NCBI GenBank assembly: GCA_028685755.1
Contig: JAQUDJ010000014.1
Location: 1 to 55,556, forward strand
Length of the DNA stretch: 55,556 nucleotides
Reading direction: 5' to 3'
Origin: Eubacteriales bacterium
Lineage (GTDB): Bacteria > Bacillota > Clostridia > Saccharofermentanales > UBA5734
Below the pieces are notes generated by a model, which was not told where the DNA came from, made no database searches, and saw only the letters and a list, made by a program, of their open reading frames with translations. Every line of letters begins with the position of its first letter. Position 1 is the stretch's first letter. Of this stretch, positions 1 to 7,419 are shown in pieces. A program made the translations under genes and the position numbers.

Positions 1-542
1 CAGAAAAAGGGTACCGTTTTCGCAACAATGAATTTGATAAAATTTTGCCAGTCGATTTGGGTGACGGCTTGCGCCACACGGACCGGATGACCAGCAACAT
101 GACTGTCAATCAGTAAGTCCGATATGCGATGAGCCGCCATAAACATCGGTCCGAAGGTGAGGTTCATGATCGTACTGATCATAAAAGCCTTCCAAATAGT
201 TGCCCAAATGCCTGCGGATTCAGGCAAGGCTGGTAAGAATCCAGCTTGGATTGCACCAGCCACACCCGAAGAATAGAGCGTGAACATCAGCGTGACCAAG
301 ACCCCAATAAAGCCCCAAACGATGGCTTTTGCGAATGTGCCTTTTTTGATTTGCCACTTACCAATTGATATGCGATTGGCAAGGAGCTCACCCATAGAGG
401 CGAGAAATGCAAACTTGCCAAACCCCATGAGCATCGGCTGATTTGCGGTTGCCAGCATGAATGCGGCTTTTGTTTCTGGAATGATCAACAACGCGGTAAA
501 GCAGATGAGCAGTAAGCCCCAGACAAAGTCTCCTGTTTTCAT
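1..542 (-). CDS. Multi-pass membrane protein, 3' end outside window
   Basis: The start ATG overlaps the stop of the phosphotransbutyrylase gene as ATGA, so the two are probably translationally coupled. About 180 residues are visible and the frame is open to the window edge. The protein begins MKTGDFVWGLLLICFTALL and has hydrophobic segments at about residues 7-22, 38-50, 72-90 and 120-138. Between them lie short charged loops, and a Trp-rich amphipathic stretch (IDWQNFIKFIV) follows near the visible end. The pattern recalls the bacterial Mpv17/PMP22-like membrane proteins of Clostridia, but I am not sure of the family. Position at the end of a ptb-buk operon suggests co-expression with acyl-phosphate metabolism; its role is unknown. 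Confidence 0.7.
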   Translation of the reverse strand, partial: MKTGDFVWGLLLICFTALLIIPETKAAFMLATANQPMLMGFGKFAFLASMGELLANRISIGKWQIKKGTFAKAIVWGFIGVLVTLMFTLYSSGVAGAIQAGFLPALPESAGIWATIWKAFMISTIMNLTFGPMFMAAHRISDLLIDSHVAGHPVRVAQAVTQIDWQNFIKFIVAKTVPFF

Positions 543-1471
543 TGACCAGCCTCTTCGTGCTTGACAAGACGAGCTTGATTTGCCAAATAGCAGGCAAAAA
601 CAATCGAATTGTACTTGATCGTCGCGTCATCGGCGCGGGAGACCAAAATTACGGGCGCACTAGCACCAAGGATGACCCCTGCCATATTGATGTTGGCATA
701 ATGCATCATCGATTTACTCCAGATATTCCCGGATTCAACCGATGGAAAAACAAAAACATCGGTCTTGCCCGCAATATTGCTGGTAATGCCTTTGTGTTTG
801 GCTGCATTGGCGCTGACGGCGACATCCAGGGAAACAGGGCCTTCAATGGTGCCTTTGAAATCAGGGTCATCGGTAAAAAACTTAGCGATTTCAGCAGCTT
901 CGGTTGTAATTGGCATTTTGGCATTCACGATTTCGTTTGCTGCGAGAATTCCAATATAAGGATGTGCTATCCCCATCAATTGGAGTCCCCCAATCGCATT
1001 TCTGATAATATCTTTTTTCTCCTCGACGGTCGGTAAAATGTGCAAGCCAGTGTCAGTTGCAAAAAGTATTTTGTTGTCGCGGGGGATTTCATATGCGCCT
1101 AAATGGCTCAATAAGCGCCCAGTTCGCAGGCCGTATTCGGCATTCAAAACGGCCCGCAAATAATGGGACGAATTGACCAAGCCTTTTAGCAGAACCTGCG
1201 CATGACCATCGCGAATCTGCATGACAGCCTTTTGGCACGCTAATGCGTCATCTTGTTCATGGACGATTTGGATATTGCTAGGCATCTTAAGTTTTTCCAT
1301 AAGTGGGCGAATTTTTGCTTCATCACCGACAAGAATGCAAGAGGCGATTTTCTGATCCATTGCATATTTAACACTGAGTAACACTTCTTCGTCTTGCGCC
1401 ACCGCAACACTGATGACAGTTGGGTTATTACTGACGAGTGCTGCTTCCATCTGCGAAAAGTACTTGATCAT
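539..1471 (-). CDS. ptb: Phosphate butyryltransferase-like enzyme (Ptb)
   Basis: A 310-residue cytosolic protein of the phosphate acetyl/butyryltransferase family, which moves an acyl group from CoA to phosphate, for example butyryl-CoA plus Pi giving butyryl phosphate. Family landmarks visible are LLKGLVNSSHYLRAVL near residue 95, the ATDTGLHILPT stretch near 140, an EGPVSLDVAVS segment near 210 and a SVESGNIWSKSMMHYA segment near 248. Length is normal for Ptb (about 300) and shorter than full Pta. The start has a good GGAGCAGGTC site. It lies 34 nt after the butyrate kinase gene and overlaps the next membrane gene. Acyl specificity (butyryl, isobutyryl or other) cannot be read from the sequence. 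Confidence 0.88.
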   Translation of the reverse strand: MIKYFSQMEAALVSNNPTVISVAVAQDEEVLLSVKYAMDQKIASCILVGDEAKIRPLMEKLKMPSNIQIVHEQDDALACQKAVMQIRDGHAQVLLKGLVNSSHYLRAVLNAEYGLRTGRLLSHLGAYEIPRDNKILFATDTGLHILPTVEEKKDIIRNAIGGLQLMGIAHPYIGILAANEIVNAKMPITTEAAEIAKFFTDDPDFKGTIEGPVSLDVAVSANAAKHKGITSNIAGKTDVFVFPSVESGNIWSKSMMHYANINMAGVILGASAPVILVSRADDATIKYNSIVFACYLANQARLVKHEEAGQ

Positions 1472-1505
1472 GACCTGCTCCTTCAGTTTTTGGTGTTTAT
1501 ATTGC

Positions 1506-2567
1506 TTAATAAATTTTCGCTGCTTCTTGGCCTGCTAATACACGCAACGTCCCAGCAGCGAGGGAGTCCATTTCTGCTTCACCCGGGTAGACCACAACGG
1601 GGGCGATAAATTTGACTCGTTGGATGATGAGGTCGACGATGAGTTTGGAATAGGCTAGACCACCGGTAAGTACGATTTGGTCAACATCGCCTGATAAGAC
1701 AGCCGCCATCCCACCAATCGCTTTAGCGGTTTGATACGCCATCGCTTTGAGCACGAGATCGGCTTGTGCATCACCCGATTTGGCCAGGTCTTCAGCTTGG
1801 CGTGCATCCCGAGTGCCTAAATAGGCATACATCCCGCCCTCGCCTGAAATCATTTTGTACATTGCTTTGGCCGTATATTTGCCTGAATAACAGAGTTTGG
1901 CTAATGCTAAGGTGGGCAAACCACCGGTTCGATCCGGTGAAAATGGGCCTTCTTCTTGCGCGTTATTGACGTCAATCATTTTACCCTTTAAATGCGGTGT
2001 GACAGATACGCCCGTGCCCAAATGGGCTACAACTAGATTGATATCTTCATAACGCTTGCCAAGGTCATGAGCTGCTCGATGTGCCACAGCTTTGCTATTT
2101 AAGGCATGTGACATGCTGACTCGGGGGAGTTCTGGCAGACCCGATAACCGTGCTTCAGGCGCCATTTCATCTACGGACACAGGATCCACAATGTAAGCTT
2201 GGACATTAGCCAAGCGAGCAATCGAGTCTGCCAAAATCGCTCCGAGGTTCGATGCATGTTCGCCTCTTTGTGAAGCCTTTAAATCAGCTAACATCACGTC
2301 GTTAACTAAATATGTGCCACCAGCAATCGGCTTGAGTAATCCACCGCGACCGACGACAGCGTTGATTGAATCAAGTGAGATGTTCGCAGTTACAAGCTCA
2401 TCCAAAATCAATTTCTTGCGATAGTCAAACTGCGCGATGATGTTCGCATAAGCCTTGAGGGCGTCACCTTGGTGCTCGATTGTTTGGCGTAGAATCGCTA
2501 CGGATTCATCAAAAATGGCAATCTTAGTCGATGTGGCACCAGGGTTAATCGCGAGTATTCTAAACAT
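1506..2567 (-). CDS. buk: Butyrate kinase
   Basis: A 353-residue ASKHA-fold acyl kinase, which converts butyryl phosphate plus ADP to butyrate plus ATP. The N-terminus [18 protein letters not shown] carries the phosphate-1 loop of the family. Further landmarks are GRGGLLKP near residue 93, [16 protein letters not shown] near 150, a [10 protein letters not shown] segment near 200, and GGLAYSKLI near 300. The length matches typical Buk. The ATG sits inside the last codons of the upstream BKACE remnant (overlap of 8 nt), with AAGGGTGG as ribosome binding site, so the old operon order is kept. Together with ptb it forms an ATP-yielding acyl-CoA to acid step. No crotonase, hydroxybutyryl-CoA dehydrogenase or butyryl-CoA dehydrogenase gene is in view. 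Confidence 0.93.
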   Translation of the reverse strand: MFRILAINPGATSTKIAIFDESVAILRQTIEHQGDALKAYANIIAQFDYRKKLILDELVTANISLDSINAVVGRGGLLKPIAGGTYLVNDVMLADLKASQRGEHASNLGAILADSIARLANVQAYIVDPVSVDEMAPEARLSGLPELPRVSMSHALNSKAVAHRAAHDLGKRYEDINLVVAHLGTGVSVTPHLKGKMIDVNNAQEEGPFSPDRTGGLPTLALAKLCYSGKYTAKAMYKMISGEGGMYAYLGTRDARQAEDLAKSGDAQADLVLKAMAYQTAKAIGGMAAVLSGDVDQIVLTGGLAYSKLIVDLIIQRVKFIAPVVVYPGEAEMDSLAAGTLRVLAGQEAAKIY

Positions 2568-2935
2568 TCAAACCACCCTTATTCGTTAATCCAAGCATTT
2601 CGCGCGTTTCTGCCGGGGTTGCTACTTGCTTATTCAATTCGGTAATGAGTCTGTTGGCGCGATCGACAAATTGGACATTGGAAGTCGCTAGCACCCCTTT
2701 AGCATAGAGGATATTGTCCTCCATGCCCACTCGGACATGTCCACCCATGGCAAGTGCTGTATAGAGAATCGGCAAGCCCTTCTTTTGGAAAATGGCAACC
2801 GGCACGATTTCGCTTTTGAAATAGCCAGCTTGACTGCTAACAGCTGCACGCTGCTGGCTCTGGGCGGCAAATGCATCTTGTTCTTTCCGAGTTATTTGCC
2901 AACGGTAGGCAATATTTTCTGCCGTAATCCCCGTT
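2560..2935 (-). pseudogene. Fused remnants: internal thiolase fragment plus BKACE C-terminus
   Basis: The reading frame contains two unrelated enzyme pieces. From about 2935 to 2783 it reads [19 protein letters not shown] and [20 protein letters not shown], the middle of a thiolase (acetyl-CoA acetyltransferase), then [12 protein letters not shown]. It then passes in frame to [21 protein letters not shown] and a tail with [12 protein letters not shown]. That is the C-terminus of the beta-keto acid cleavage enzyme family (3-keto-5-aminohexanoate cleavage enzyme type). Both active-site cysteines of thiolase and the whole N-terminal BKACE barrel are missing, so no working enzyme is made. The frame runs on upstream only as antisense of the PucR fragment and begins with TTG. 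The stop overlaps the buk start, so the remnant still leads into buk. It looks like a large deletion within an ancestral thiolase...BKACE-buk-ptb operon. Confidence 0.72.
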
Positions 2936-3469
2936 TTGAATATCGCGATCATTTGGTTGTACTCATTCCCCTTGATTCGCCAATCGCTGAGAAAATGGAT
3001 ACGCTCAAACAGCTCGCGCACGATCAGCAAGTGAAAAATCGGGGTGAGTTCCCCCTTTTCAAACTGGCATTCCCTGAAAAGTGCATTTCAACAAGCGACT
3101 ATTGCACTCGCCTTCAATCCAAATGAGCTCGCTGAGCTCGATTCCAAAAGTGCGATGAATTATATGGTTTCGGAAGTGGCAGCCATAATCAAAGGTAGCG
3201 AAATAACCCATCCCGCACTCAATCGTCTACTAAATTACGACAGCCTACACTCGACACAGTTTTATAAAACATTGTACGAATTCTTAAAAAACGAACGTAA
3301 TCTCGTCAAGACGGCTGCCGATCTCTTTATTCATCGCAATTCGATGGTCTACCGAATTGACCGCATCAAAGAAATTGTTGATGCGGATTTTGATGATCCC
3401 AAGGTCCGATTTCATATCTTGCTTTCATATCTGTGCGAAGAAGCAGGAAAAACCACTACCAACGGGTAA
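2936..3469 (+). pseudogene. PucR/CdaR-family regulator remnant, frameshifted
   Basis: Only the C-terminal half of a PucR/CdaR-type transcription regulator remains. The first frame (about 2936-3038) reads [15 protein letters not shown] and then [10 protein letters not shown], the end of the GGDEF-like middle domain. The second frame carries the continuation [18 protein letters not shown] and the PucR helix-turn-helix, with FLKNERNLVKTAADLF and HRNSMVYRIDRIKEIV. The two frames join if one A is removed from the A5 run at 3034-3038. The N-terminal sensory region is absent, because the sequence to the left belongs to the thiolase remnant on the other strand. It was probably the divergent regulator of the thiolase/BKACE/buk/ptb operon. 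A C-terminal protein from an internal start near 3044 is possible but would lack a sensor. Confidence 0.75.
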
Positions 3470-3482
3470 ATTCCGTCAATGA

Positions 3483-4658
3483 TCAGATCAAATGGTAGCG
3501 CCGGCCAATTTCCATGAAAGCATTCACCGAGTTTTCAATCATAGTGTCTGGCACCGCAAAACAAAGTCTAAAAAAGCCCGGGAAGCCGAACCCACTTCCA
3601 GGTACGACTAGGATGCGCGCTTCAACACATGATGCAACAAATTCAAAGTCATCTTTGATTGGGCAACGCACAAAGAAATAGAGTCCGCCGGCAGGCTTTT
3701 GTACATCAAAGCCAGCCGCACTCAAAATATCATAAATTCGATTTCTGCGAGATTCATATCGTCCAATGTTGACTTTAGCGTCGATGGAATGCAACACAAC
3801 GCGTTGAAAAAGAGCCGGTGCATTAATGAAACCCAACATCCGATTACATTGACCAACGGCCACAACCATCGCATCAAAATCTTCGCAGCGTGGGCTGATG
3901 CAAAGATAACCAATGCGTTCACCCGGTAAAGACATCGTTTTACTCCAGCTGGTGCAAACAATGCTATGCTCGATAAATTTCAAGGTGCTCGGGGTCGTCT
4001 GCCCATCATAGGCCAAGTCCGAATAAGGCTCGTCTGACACCACATATATCGTTTGGCCAGAATTGCGCAAGGCTTGATCGATTTGAGCCAAGATGGCTTC
4101 GGAATAAATCACCCCGGATGGGTTGTTTGGCGAATTGATGATCAATGCTTTGGTGCGTGGTGTAATCGCATGGACGATATTTTCAATAACCGGTAGCAAC
4201 GTATCCGGATCACTTTGCACGATAACAGGTTTGCCACCGTGATTTTGGACATAATTTAAATAATCGACAAAATACGGCGCGAGGATAATGACCTCATCGT
4301 TGGGATCTAAAATTGTTTTTAAAATGACATTCATCGCACCTGCCGCCCCAACAGTCATGCAGACCGAGTCCGCTTTGACAGTGAGTCCGCTCTTGAGCGC
4401 TTGCTTTTCGGCTATAAGGGCGCGGACTTCAGGATATCCTGGGTTACTCATATACGCGTGCAAGCCATTTGGCTCACCTGCGGTGAGATTCCGAATCGCT
4501 TCGAGTACTTCTTGTGGGGGCTCTAAATCAGGGTTGCCGAGACTAAAATCGTAAACCTGATCTGCCCCAAATTGCTTGCGTAAACGAATCCCCTCTTCAA
4601 ACATTTTTCGAATGACAGATCCGCCTTGGATATTTTTTTTCATCGAATTCGAAATCAT
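3483..4658 (-). CDS. PLP-dependent class I/II aminotransferase
   Basis: A 391-residue fold-type I aminotransferase of the aspartate-aminotransferase superfamily, cytosolic. Visible marks are SLGNPDLEPP near residue 40, HAYMSNPGYPEVR near 73, INSPNNPSGVIYSEA near 175, VSDEPYSDLAYDG near 206 and the PLP-lysine segment CTSWSKTMSLPGERIGYL near 238. The ATG at 4658 is preferred over the TTG two codons upstream, because AAAGGA lies 9 nt before the ATG. Substrate is unknown; closest in style to clostridial 'aspartate or aromatic' aminotransferases. It is alone on its strand, with a TATAAT -10 hexamer upstream at 4691-4696. Confidence 0.88.
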   Translation of the reverse strand: MISNSMKKNIQGGSVIRKMFEEGIRLRKQFGADQVYDFSLGNPDLEPPQEVLEAIRNLTAGEPNGLHAYMSNPGYPEVRALIAEKQALKSGLTVKADSVCMTVGAAGAMNVILKTILDPNDEVIILAPYFVDYLNYVQNHGGKPVIVQSDPDTLLPVIENIVHAITPRTKALIINSPNNPSGVIYSEAILAQIDQALRNSGQTIYVVSDEPYSDLAYDGQTTPSTLKFIEHSIVCTSWSKTMSLPGERIGYLCISPRCEDFDAMVVAVGQCNRMLGFINAPALFQRVVLHSIDAKVNIGRYESRRNRIYDILSAAGFDVQKPAGGLYFFVRCPIKDDFEFVASCVEARILVVPGSGFGFPGFFRLCFAVPDTMIENSVNAFMEIGRRYHLI

Positions 4659-4690
4659 GGCCAAGCATCCTTTGTTGATAATTTGATCGC

Positions 4691-4716
4691 ATTATAGTCA
4701 ATGAATCAATATATTG
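4691..4716 (-). promoter_or_regulatory. Putative promoter and small palindrome of the aminotransferase
   Basis: On the minus strand a perfect TATAAT -10 hexamer (4691-4696) lies 32 nt before the start ATG. A 10-bp perfect palindrome CAATATATTG (4707-4716) sits about where the spacer would be. No good -35 hexamer is seen, so an activator or an extended contact may be needed. Confidence 0.35.
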
Positions 4717-4783
4717 GTTATATCAGAAATAGCGCGATTCCTCTAGTCGGAACGGCTACTCAGCGAGTCTCCGGTTTTCATTC

Positions 4784-5698
4784 CTAGAATTTCAACATAA
4801 CAATTAAAATTGTCATAATCACCAAACTTGTAATAACAGTGAGTGATGTTAACAAGCTCGCTAAGGCCTCATCATCGCCAATTTTGCGAGTGAAAATCGG
4901 GGTCATCACCGACAGTGGCGAAAAGAGAATAACGATTAATATATGGCGAACTTCTACCGAAAAAGGTAAAAAGTAAAAAAATAGCACAGCTAAAACGGTC
5001 GATCCTGAAAAGCGCAGAAACAGCACAGAACTTACCGTTTTTATAGCTTTGCGATCTAATCTGATTTCTAAAAATAAGCCAATCATCAGCATCGCCATAA
5101 ATGAATTAGCCACACCAATCGGCGTGATAAATGTAATGGCTTCCGTGGGAATTTTAATTTTGAATACTGCAAGTCCTAGCATGACGATGTAAGTGACAAA
5201 TGGTTTTGATTGCGCAAGGGTGTTGACTGTCTTGCGCAAATTTTCAGCTTTTTCCCGATGGAGGAAGCGGGACGTAACCGCATACGATCCGCCGGTCACC
5301 ATTGCTGCATTTCCAATATCAAATAAGCCAACGATACCTGCCCCGAAAGGACCAATGATCGTCTGAATGAAAGGCATTGCAAAGGTTCCAATATTATAGC
5401 CGGACGTGCTAAGCATGAGTAATCCACGGCCACGTGTCGCATGTCGCCTTGAAAACAGGCTGGCCCACAATAGCATCACAAAGTTGCAAGCGACTCCTAA
5501 AAATATAATCGAAAAATATGACAAATTTAAATCGAGTGCCGATAAGTTGATGACGATCGCAGCTGGAAACGTGATATTCATCACAATAAATGTTATTGCC
5601 CGCTGATCTTCCGACTTTAATAAACCTTTTTTCTTGAACAAATAGGTCAGAAGAATAATGAAGAAATAGGACAGGGCCTTAAGTAGTGTGAGCATCAT
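4784..5698 (-). CDS. AEC-family (auxin efflux carrier type) transporter
   Basis: A 304-residue polytopic membrane protein with about ten hydrophobic segments arranged as two five-helix halves, as in the AEC family of organic acid and malate permeases. Recognisable pieces are SYFFIILLTYLFKKKGLLK near residue 10, FPAAIVINLSA near 45, TSGYNIGTFAMPFIQT near 100, GNAAMVTGGSYAVTS near 132, and FSPLSVMTPIF near 260. The start ATG shares one base with the TAA of the YczE gene, so the two are coupled. Substrate is not predictable; AEC members move malate, lactate or other organic anions. Confidence 0.85.
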   Translation of the reverse strand: MMLTLLKALSYFFIILLTYLFKKKGLLKSEDQRAITFIVMNITFPAAIVINLSALDLNLSYFSIIFLGVACNFVMLLWASLFSRRHATRGRGLLMLSTSGYNIGTFAMPFIQTIIGPFGAGIVGLFDIGNAAMVTGGSYAVTSRFLHREKAENLRKTVNTLAQSKPFVTYIVMLGLAVFKIKIPTEAITFITPIGVANSFMAMLMIGLFLEIRLDRKAIKTVSSVLFLRFSGSTVLAVLFFYFLPFSVEVRHILIVILFSPLSVMTPIFTRKIGDDEALASLLTSLTVITSLVIMTILIVMLKF

Positions 5699-6354
5699 TA
5701 ATCAATACGCATCAATAGTCGCAATTTTTGAAGCGTCACTTGAACGGTTTCTTGCTCGATCGTAGCAGGATCAAATTTTAACAATGAAAAAACGAACTGA
5801 ATGCTGATGCCAACTCCAAAAGCAGAGATGACCGTACCTAAACCAACCGGACCACCGAGCAACCAACCGAGCAAGACTGTGGTTCCTTCAACTATGACCC
5901 GGCTAACGCCTACAGGCAAATGAGTCTTCCGGCGCAAAACAATCATCAACGAGTCGCGAGGACCGGCGCCAAAGCCTGATTTGATGTAAAAATAGGAACC
6001 AAAGGCGATTGCAATCAGCCCAAGTGCCATAAATAACACACCATAGAAAAACCCGTGAATCAAAGGAATGAGCTTCATAGCAACGATCAGGTCAATAAAT
6101 GCGCCGATCAATACCATGTTAGCAATTGTGCCAAAACCGAGTTTCTCACCTGATGTTGCGACGCCGATCAAAATGAGTAAGCCAACAAGGATCGATATCG
6201 ATCCAAACGATATCCCCAACATCTCACTAAGCCCTTTGTGTAAAACATCCCAAGGTGCATAACCAATATTGGCCTGCATGGTCATCACGATCCCAATTGC
6301 AAAAATGAAAAGTCCAAATACAAGTGTGAGTAGTCGAATGAGGTATTTTTTCAA
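5698..6354 (-). CDS. YczE/YitT-type integral membrane protein
   Basis: A 218-residue protein with about five transmembrane segments and the family marks GYAPWDVLHKGLSEMLGISFG (residues 31-51) and GAGPRDSLMIVLRR near 132. Its function is not known; members are found in Bacillota, some next to MarR/GntR regulators. The frame starts with TTG at 6354, giving MKKYLIRLLTL, with AGGGG 9 nt upstream; no in-frame ATG gives a better N-terminus. It is transcribed just before the AEC transporter and overlaps it by one base, so the pair may act together. Confidence 0.8.
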   Translation of the reverse strand: MKKYLIRLLTLVFGLFIFAIGIVMTMQANIGYAPWDVLHKGLSEMLGISFGSISILVGLLILIGVATSGEKLGFGTIANMVLIGAFIDLIVAMKLIPLIHGFFYGVLFMALGLIAIAFGSYFYIKSGFGAGPRDSLMIVLRRKTHLPVGVSRVIVEGTTVLLGWLLGGPVGLGTVISAFGVGISIQFVFSLLKFDPATIEQETVQVTLQKLRLLMRID

Positions 6355-6481
6355 AGAACGCTTCCCCTATCTTGTCGATCGTAAATTGTCGTCATTAGTA
6401 TACCGCAAGTGAGCTTTCTTCGATTGATTTAAATTAACCGCCGCCATATAAACCTCTCGGTAAGGTAGTCGGGCTATTTCG

Positions 6482-6820
6482 TCATCTTGCGCATTTCTTG
6501 GGGCAATTCTTAGCGCGGCAGGAACCGCTGTTGATCTCATATTCGCCGCCCTCAATGCGCAAGTGTTTACCTAACACAAGGGATTCTGCAATTTTGTGGC
6601 GAGCGTCTTGATAAATACGTTGCACAGTCGTGCGGGCAATTCTCATTTGAACCGAGCACTCTTCTTGGGTCAGTTCTTCAAGATCGATTAAGCGAATTGT
6701 CTCGTATTCATCAACGGTCATATTGATATAATCGTTTAAGTTAATGGGCCGGTTTGATGGGCCATATTCGGTATTCGCGGGCAAGCAGCAGACACGTCTC
6801 CATTTGGTCGGTCTCGGCAT
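6482..6820 (-). CDS. DUF134-family helix-turn-helix protein
   Basis: A 112-residue protein beginning MPRPTKWRRVCCLP, the signature of DUF134 proteins. It carries a sigma-like helix-turn-helix (DEYETIRLIDLEELTQEECS then TTVQRIYQDARHKIAES, residues 36-75) and ends in a basic cysteine tail (SCRAKNCPKKCAR), a possible metal site. The ATG at 6820 has GGAGGG upstream; an upstream TTG in frame overlaps that site and is rejected. It is divergent from a NifX/NifB-type protein. That pairing is common for DUF134 genes and suggests a small redox or metal-linked regulatory unit. DNA binding is inferred from the fold, and its target may be the palindrome between the two genes. Confidence 0.88.
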   Translation of the reverse strand: MPRPTKWRRVCCLPANTEYGPSNRPINLNDYINMTVDEYETIRLIDLEELTQEECSVQMRIARTTVQRIYQDARHKIAESLVLGKHLRIEGGEYEINSGSCRAKNCPKKCAR

Positions 6821-6870
6821 CGTGTTTCCCTCCAATTTAATTGTCTAAAAGAATGATTAAGTTAATCTTG

Positions 6871-6900
6871 TGCTATAATCGGCATATGTCAATTATAGCA
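6871..6900. promoter_or_regulatory. 30-bp near-palindrome with mirrored -10 hexamers
   Basis: Arms TGCTATAAT (6871-6879) and ATTATAGCA (6892-6900) are perfect complements, and the centre CATATG is also symmetric; 13 of 15 half-positions match. The left arm holds a plus-strand TATAAT (6874-6879) for the NifX-type gene. The right arm holds a minus-strand TATAAT (6892-6897) for the DUF134 gene. It may be an operator, a symmetric bidirectional promoter, or both. Confidence 0.55.
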
Positions 6901-6944
6901 TTATCCTGTTGAAATTATGACTGAATCTTTGGAGGTTACCCCGA

Positions 6945-7307
6945 ATGAAAATTGCATTGCCCTCAAAACAAGATCGCATTGATGACCATTTTGGTCATTG
7001 TGAATACTTTACTGTCTTTACGGTCGATCTGGCTACAAAAAAAATTGTTAGCCAAGATACGGTTCAATCGCCGGTTGGCTGTGGTTGCAAGTCTGACATA
7101 GCAGAAACACTTTCCAATATCGGTGTGACTTTGATGTTGGCAGGCAATATGGGCGACGGGGCAGTCAATGTTCTGCGTCGGTCCGGTATTGATGTTTTAC
7201 GGGGTTGTTCAGGCGATTTGCTGGCAGTCGCAACCAAATGGCTCGATGGAACGCTCGCTGATTCCGGTGATTCTTGCCACGAGCACGAGCACGGTTGCCA
7301 TTCCTAA
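6945..7307 (+). CDS. NifX/NifB C-terminal-type (dinitrogenase iron-molybdenum cofactor family) protein
   Basis: A 120-residue single-domain member of the dinitrogenase Fe-Mo cofactor biosynthesis family. In this family small proteins bind metal clusters or act in redox sensing, and most have no link to nitrogen fixation. Marks are KIALPSKQDRIDDHFGHCEYF at residues 2-22, a VGCGCKSDIAETL segment near 46, and a GCSGDLLAVATKWLDG segment near 90. A His/Cys-rich tail follows (CHEHEHGCHS), a likely metal-binding end. GGAGG lies well spaced before ATG. It is divergent from the DUF134 gene and followed by a weak hairpin. No nif structural genes are nearby. Confidence 0.87.
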   Translation: MKIALPSKQDRIDDHFGHCEYFTVFTVDLATKKIVSQDTVQSPVGCGCKSDIAETLSNIGVTLMLAGNMGDGAVNVLRRSGIDVLRGCSGDLLAVATKWLDGTLADSGDSCHEHEHGCHS

Positions 7308-7333
7308 TCGAATAATCATATTTTCAACTTCTT

Positions 7334-7353
7334 TATGCCCATTTTAGGGCATA
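7334..7353 (+). terminator. Weak hairpin after the NifX-type gene
   Basis: TATGCCC (7334-7340) and GGGCATA (7347-7353) form a 7-bp stem with a six-base loop, 27 nt after the stop codon. The following GAGGTTCTTT is only slightly T-rich, so termination may be partial. Confidence 0.45.
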
Positions 7354-7360
7354 GAGGTTC

Positions 7361-7389
7361 TTTGCTATATCCAATTTTCACGTTATGAT
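7361..7389 (+). promoter_or_regulatory. Putative metF promoter
   Basis: TATGAT (7384-7389) fits a -10 hexamer, with TTTGCT (7361-7366) at a 17-bp spacing as a poor -35. It would give a short leader of about 25 nt. No S-box or other riboswitch fold is seen before metF. Confidence 0.35.
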
Positions 7390-7419
7390 AGGTGCAGCAT
7401 AACTCGAAAGTGAGTATTC

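Noticed and set aside
542-1036. 164-residue plus-strand frame opposite ptb
   Set aside because: Fully antisense to a clear Ptb gene; no ribosome binding site and no recognisable motif.
6367-6555. 62-residue frame overlapping the end of the DUF134 gene
   Set aside because: No ribosome binding site; overlaps DUF134 in another frame; no family features.
7308-7419. Possible S-box or other riboswitch before metF
   Set aside because: The gap is about 110 nt, holds only a short hairpin from the previous gene and a promoter, and shows no conserved riboswitch core.
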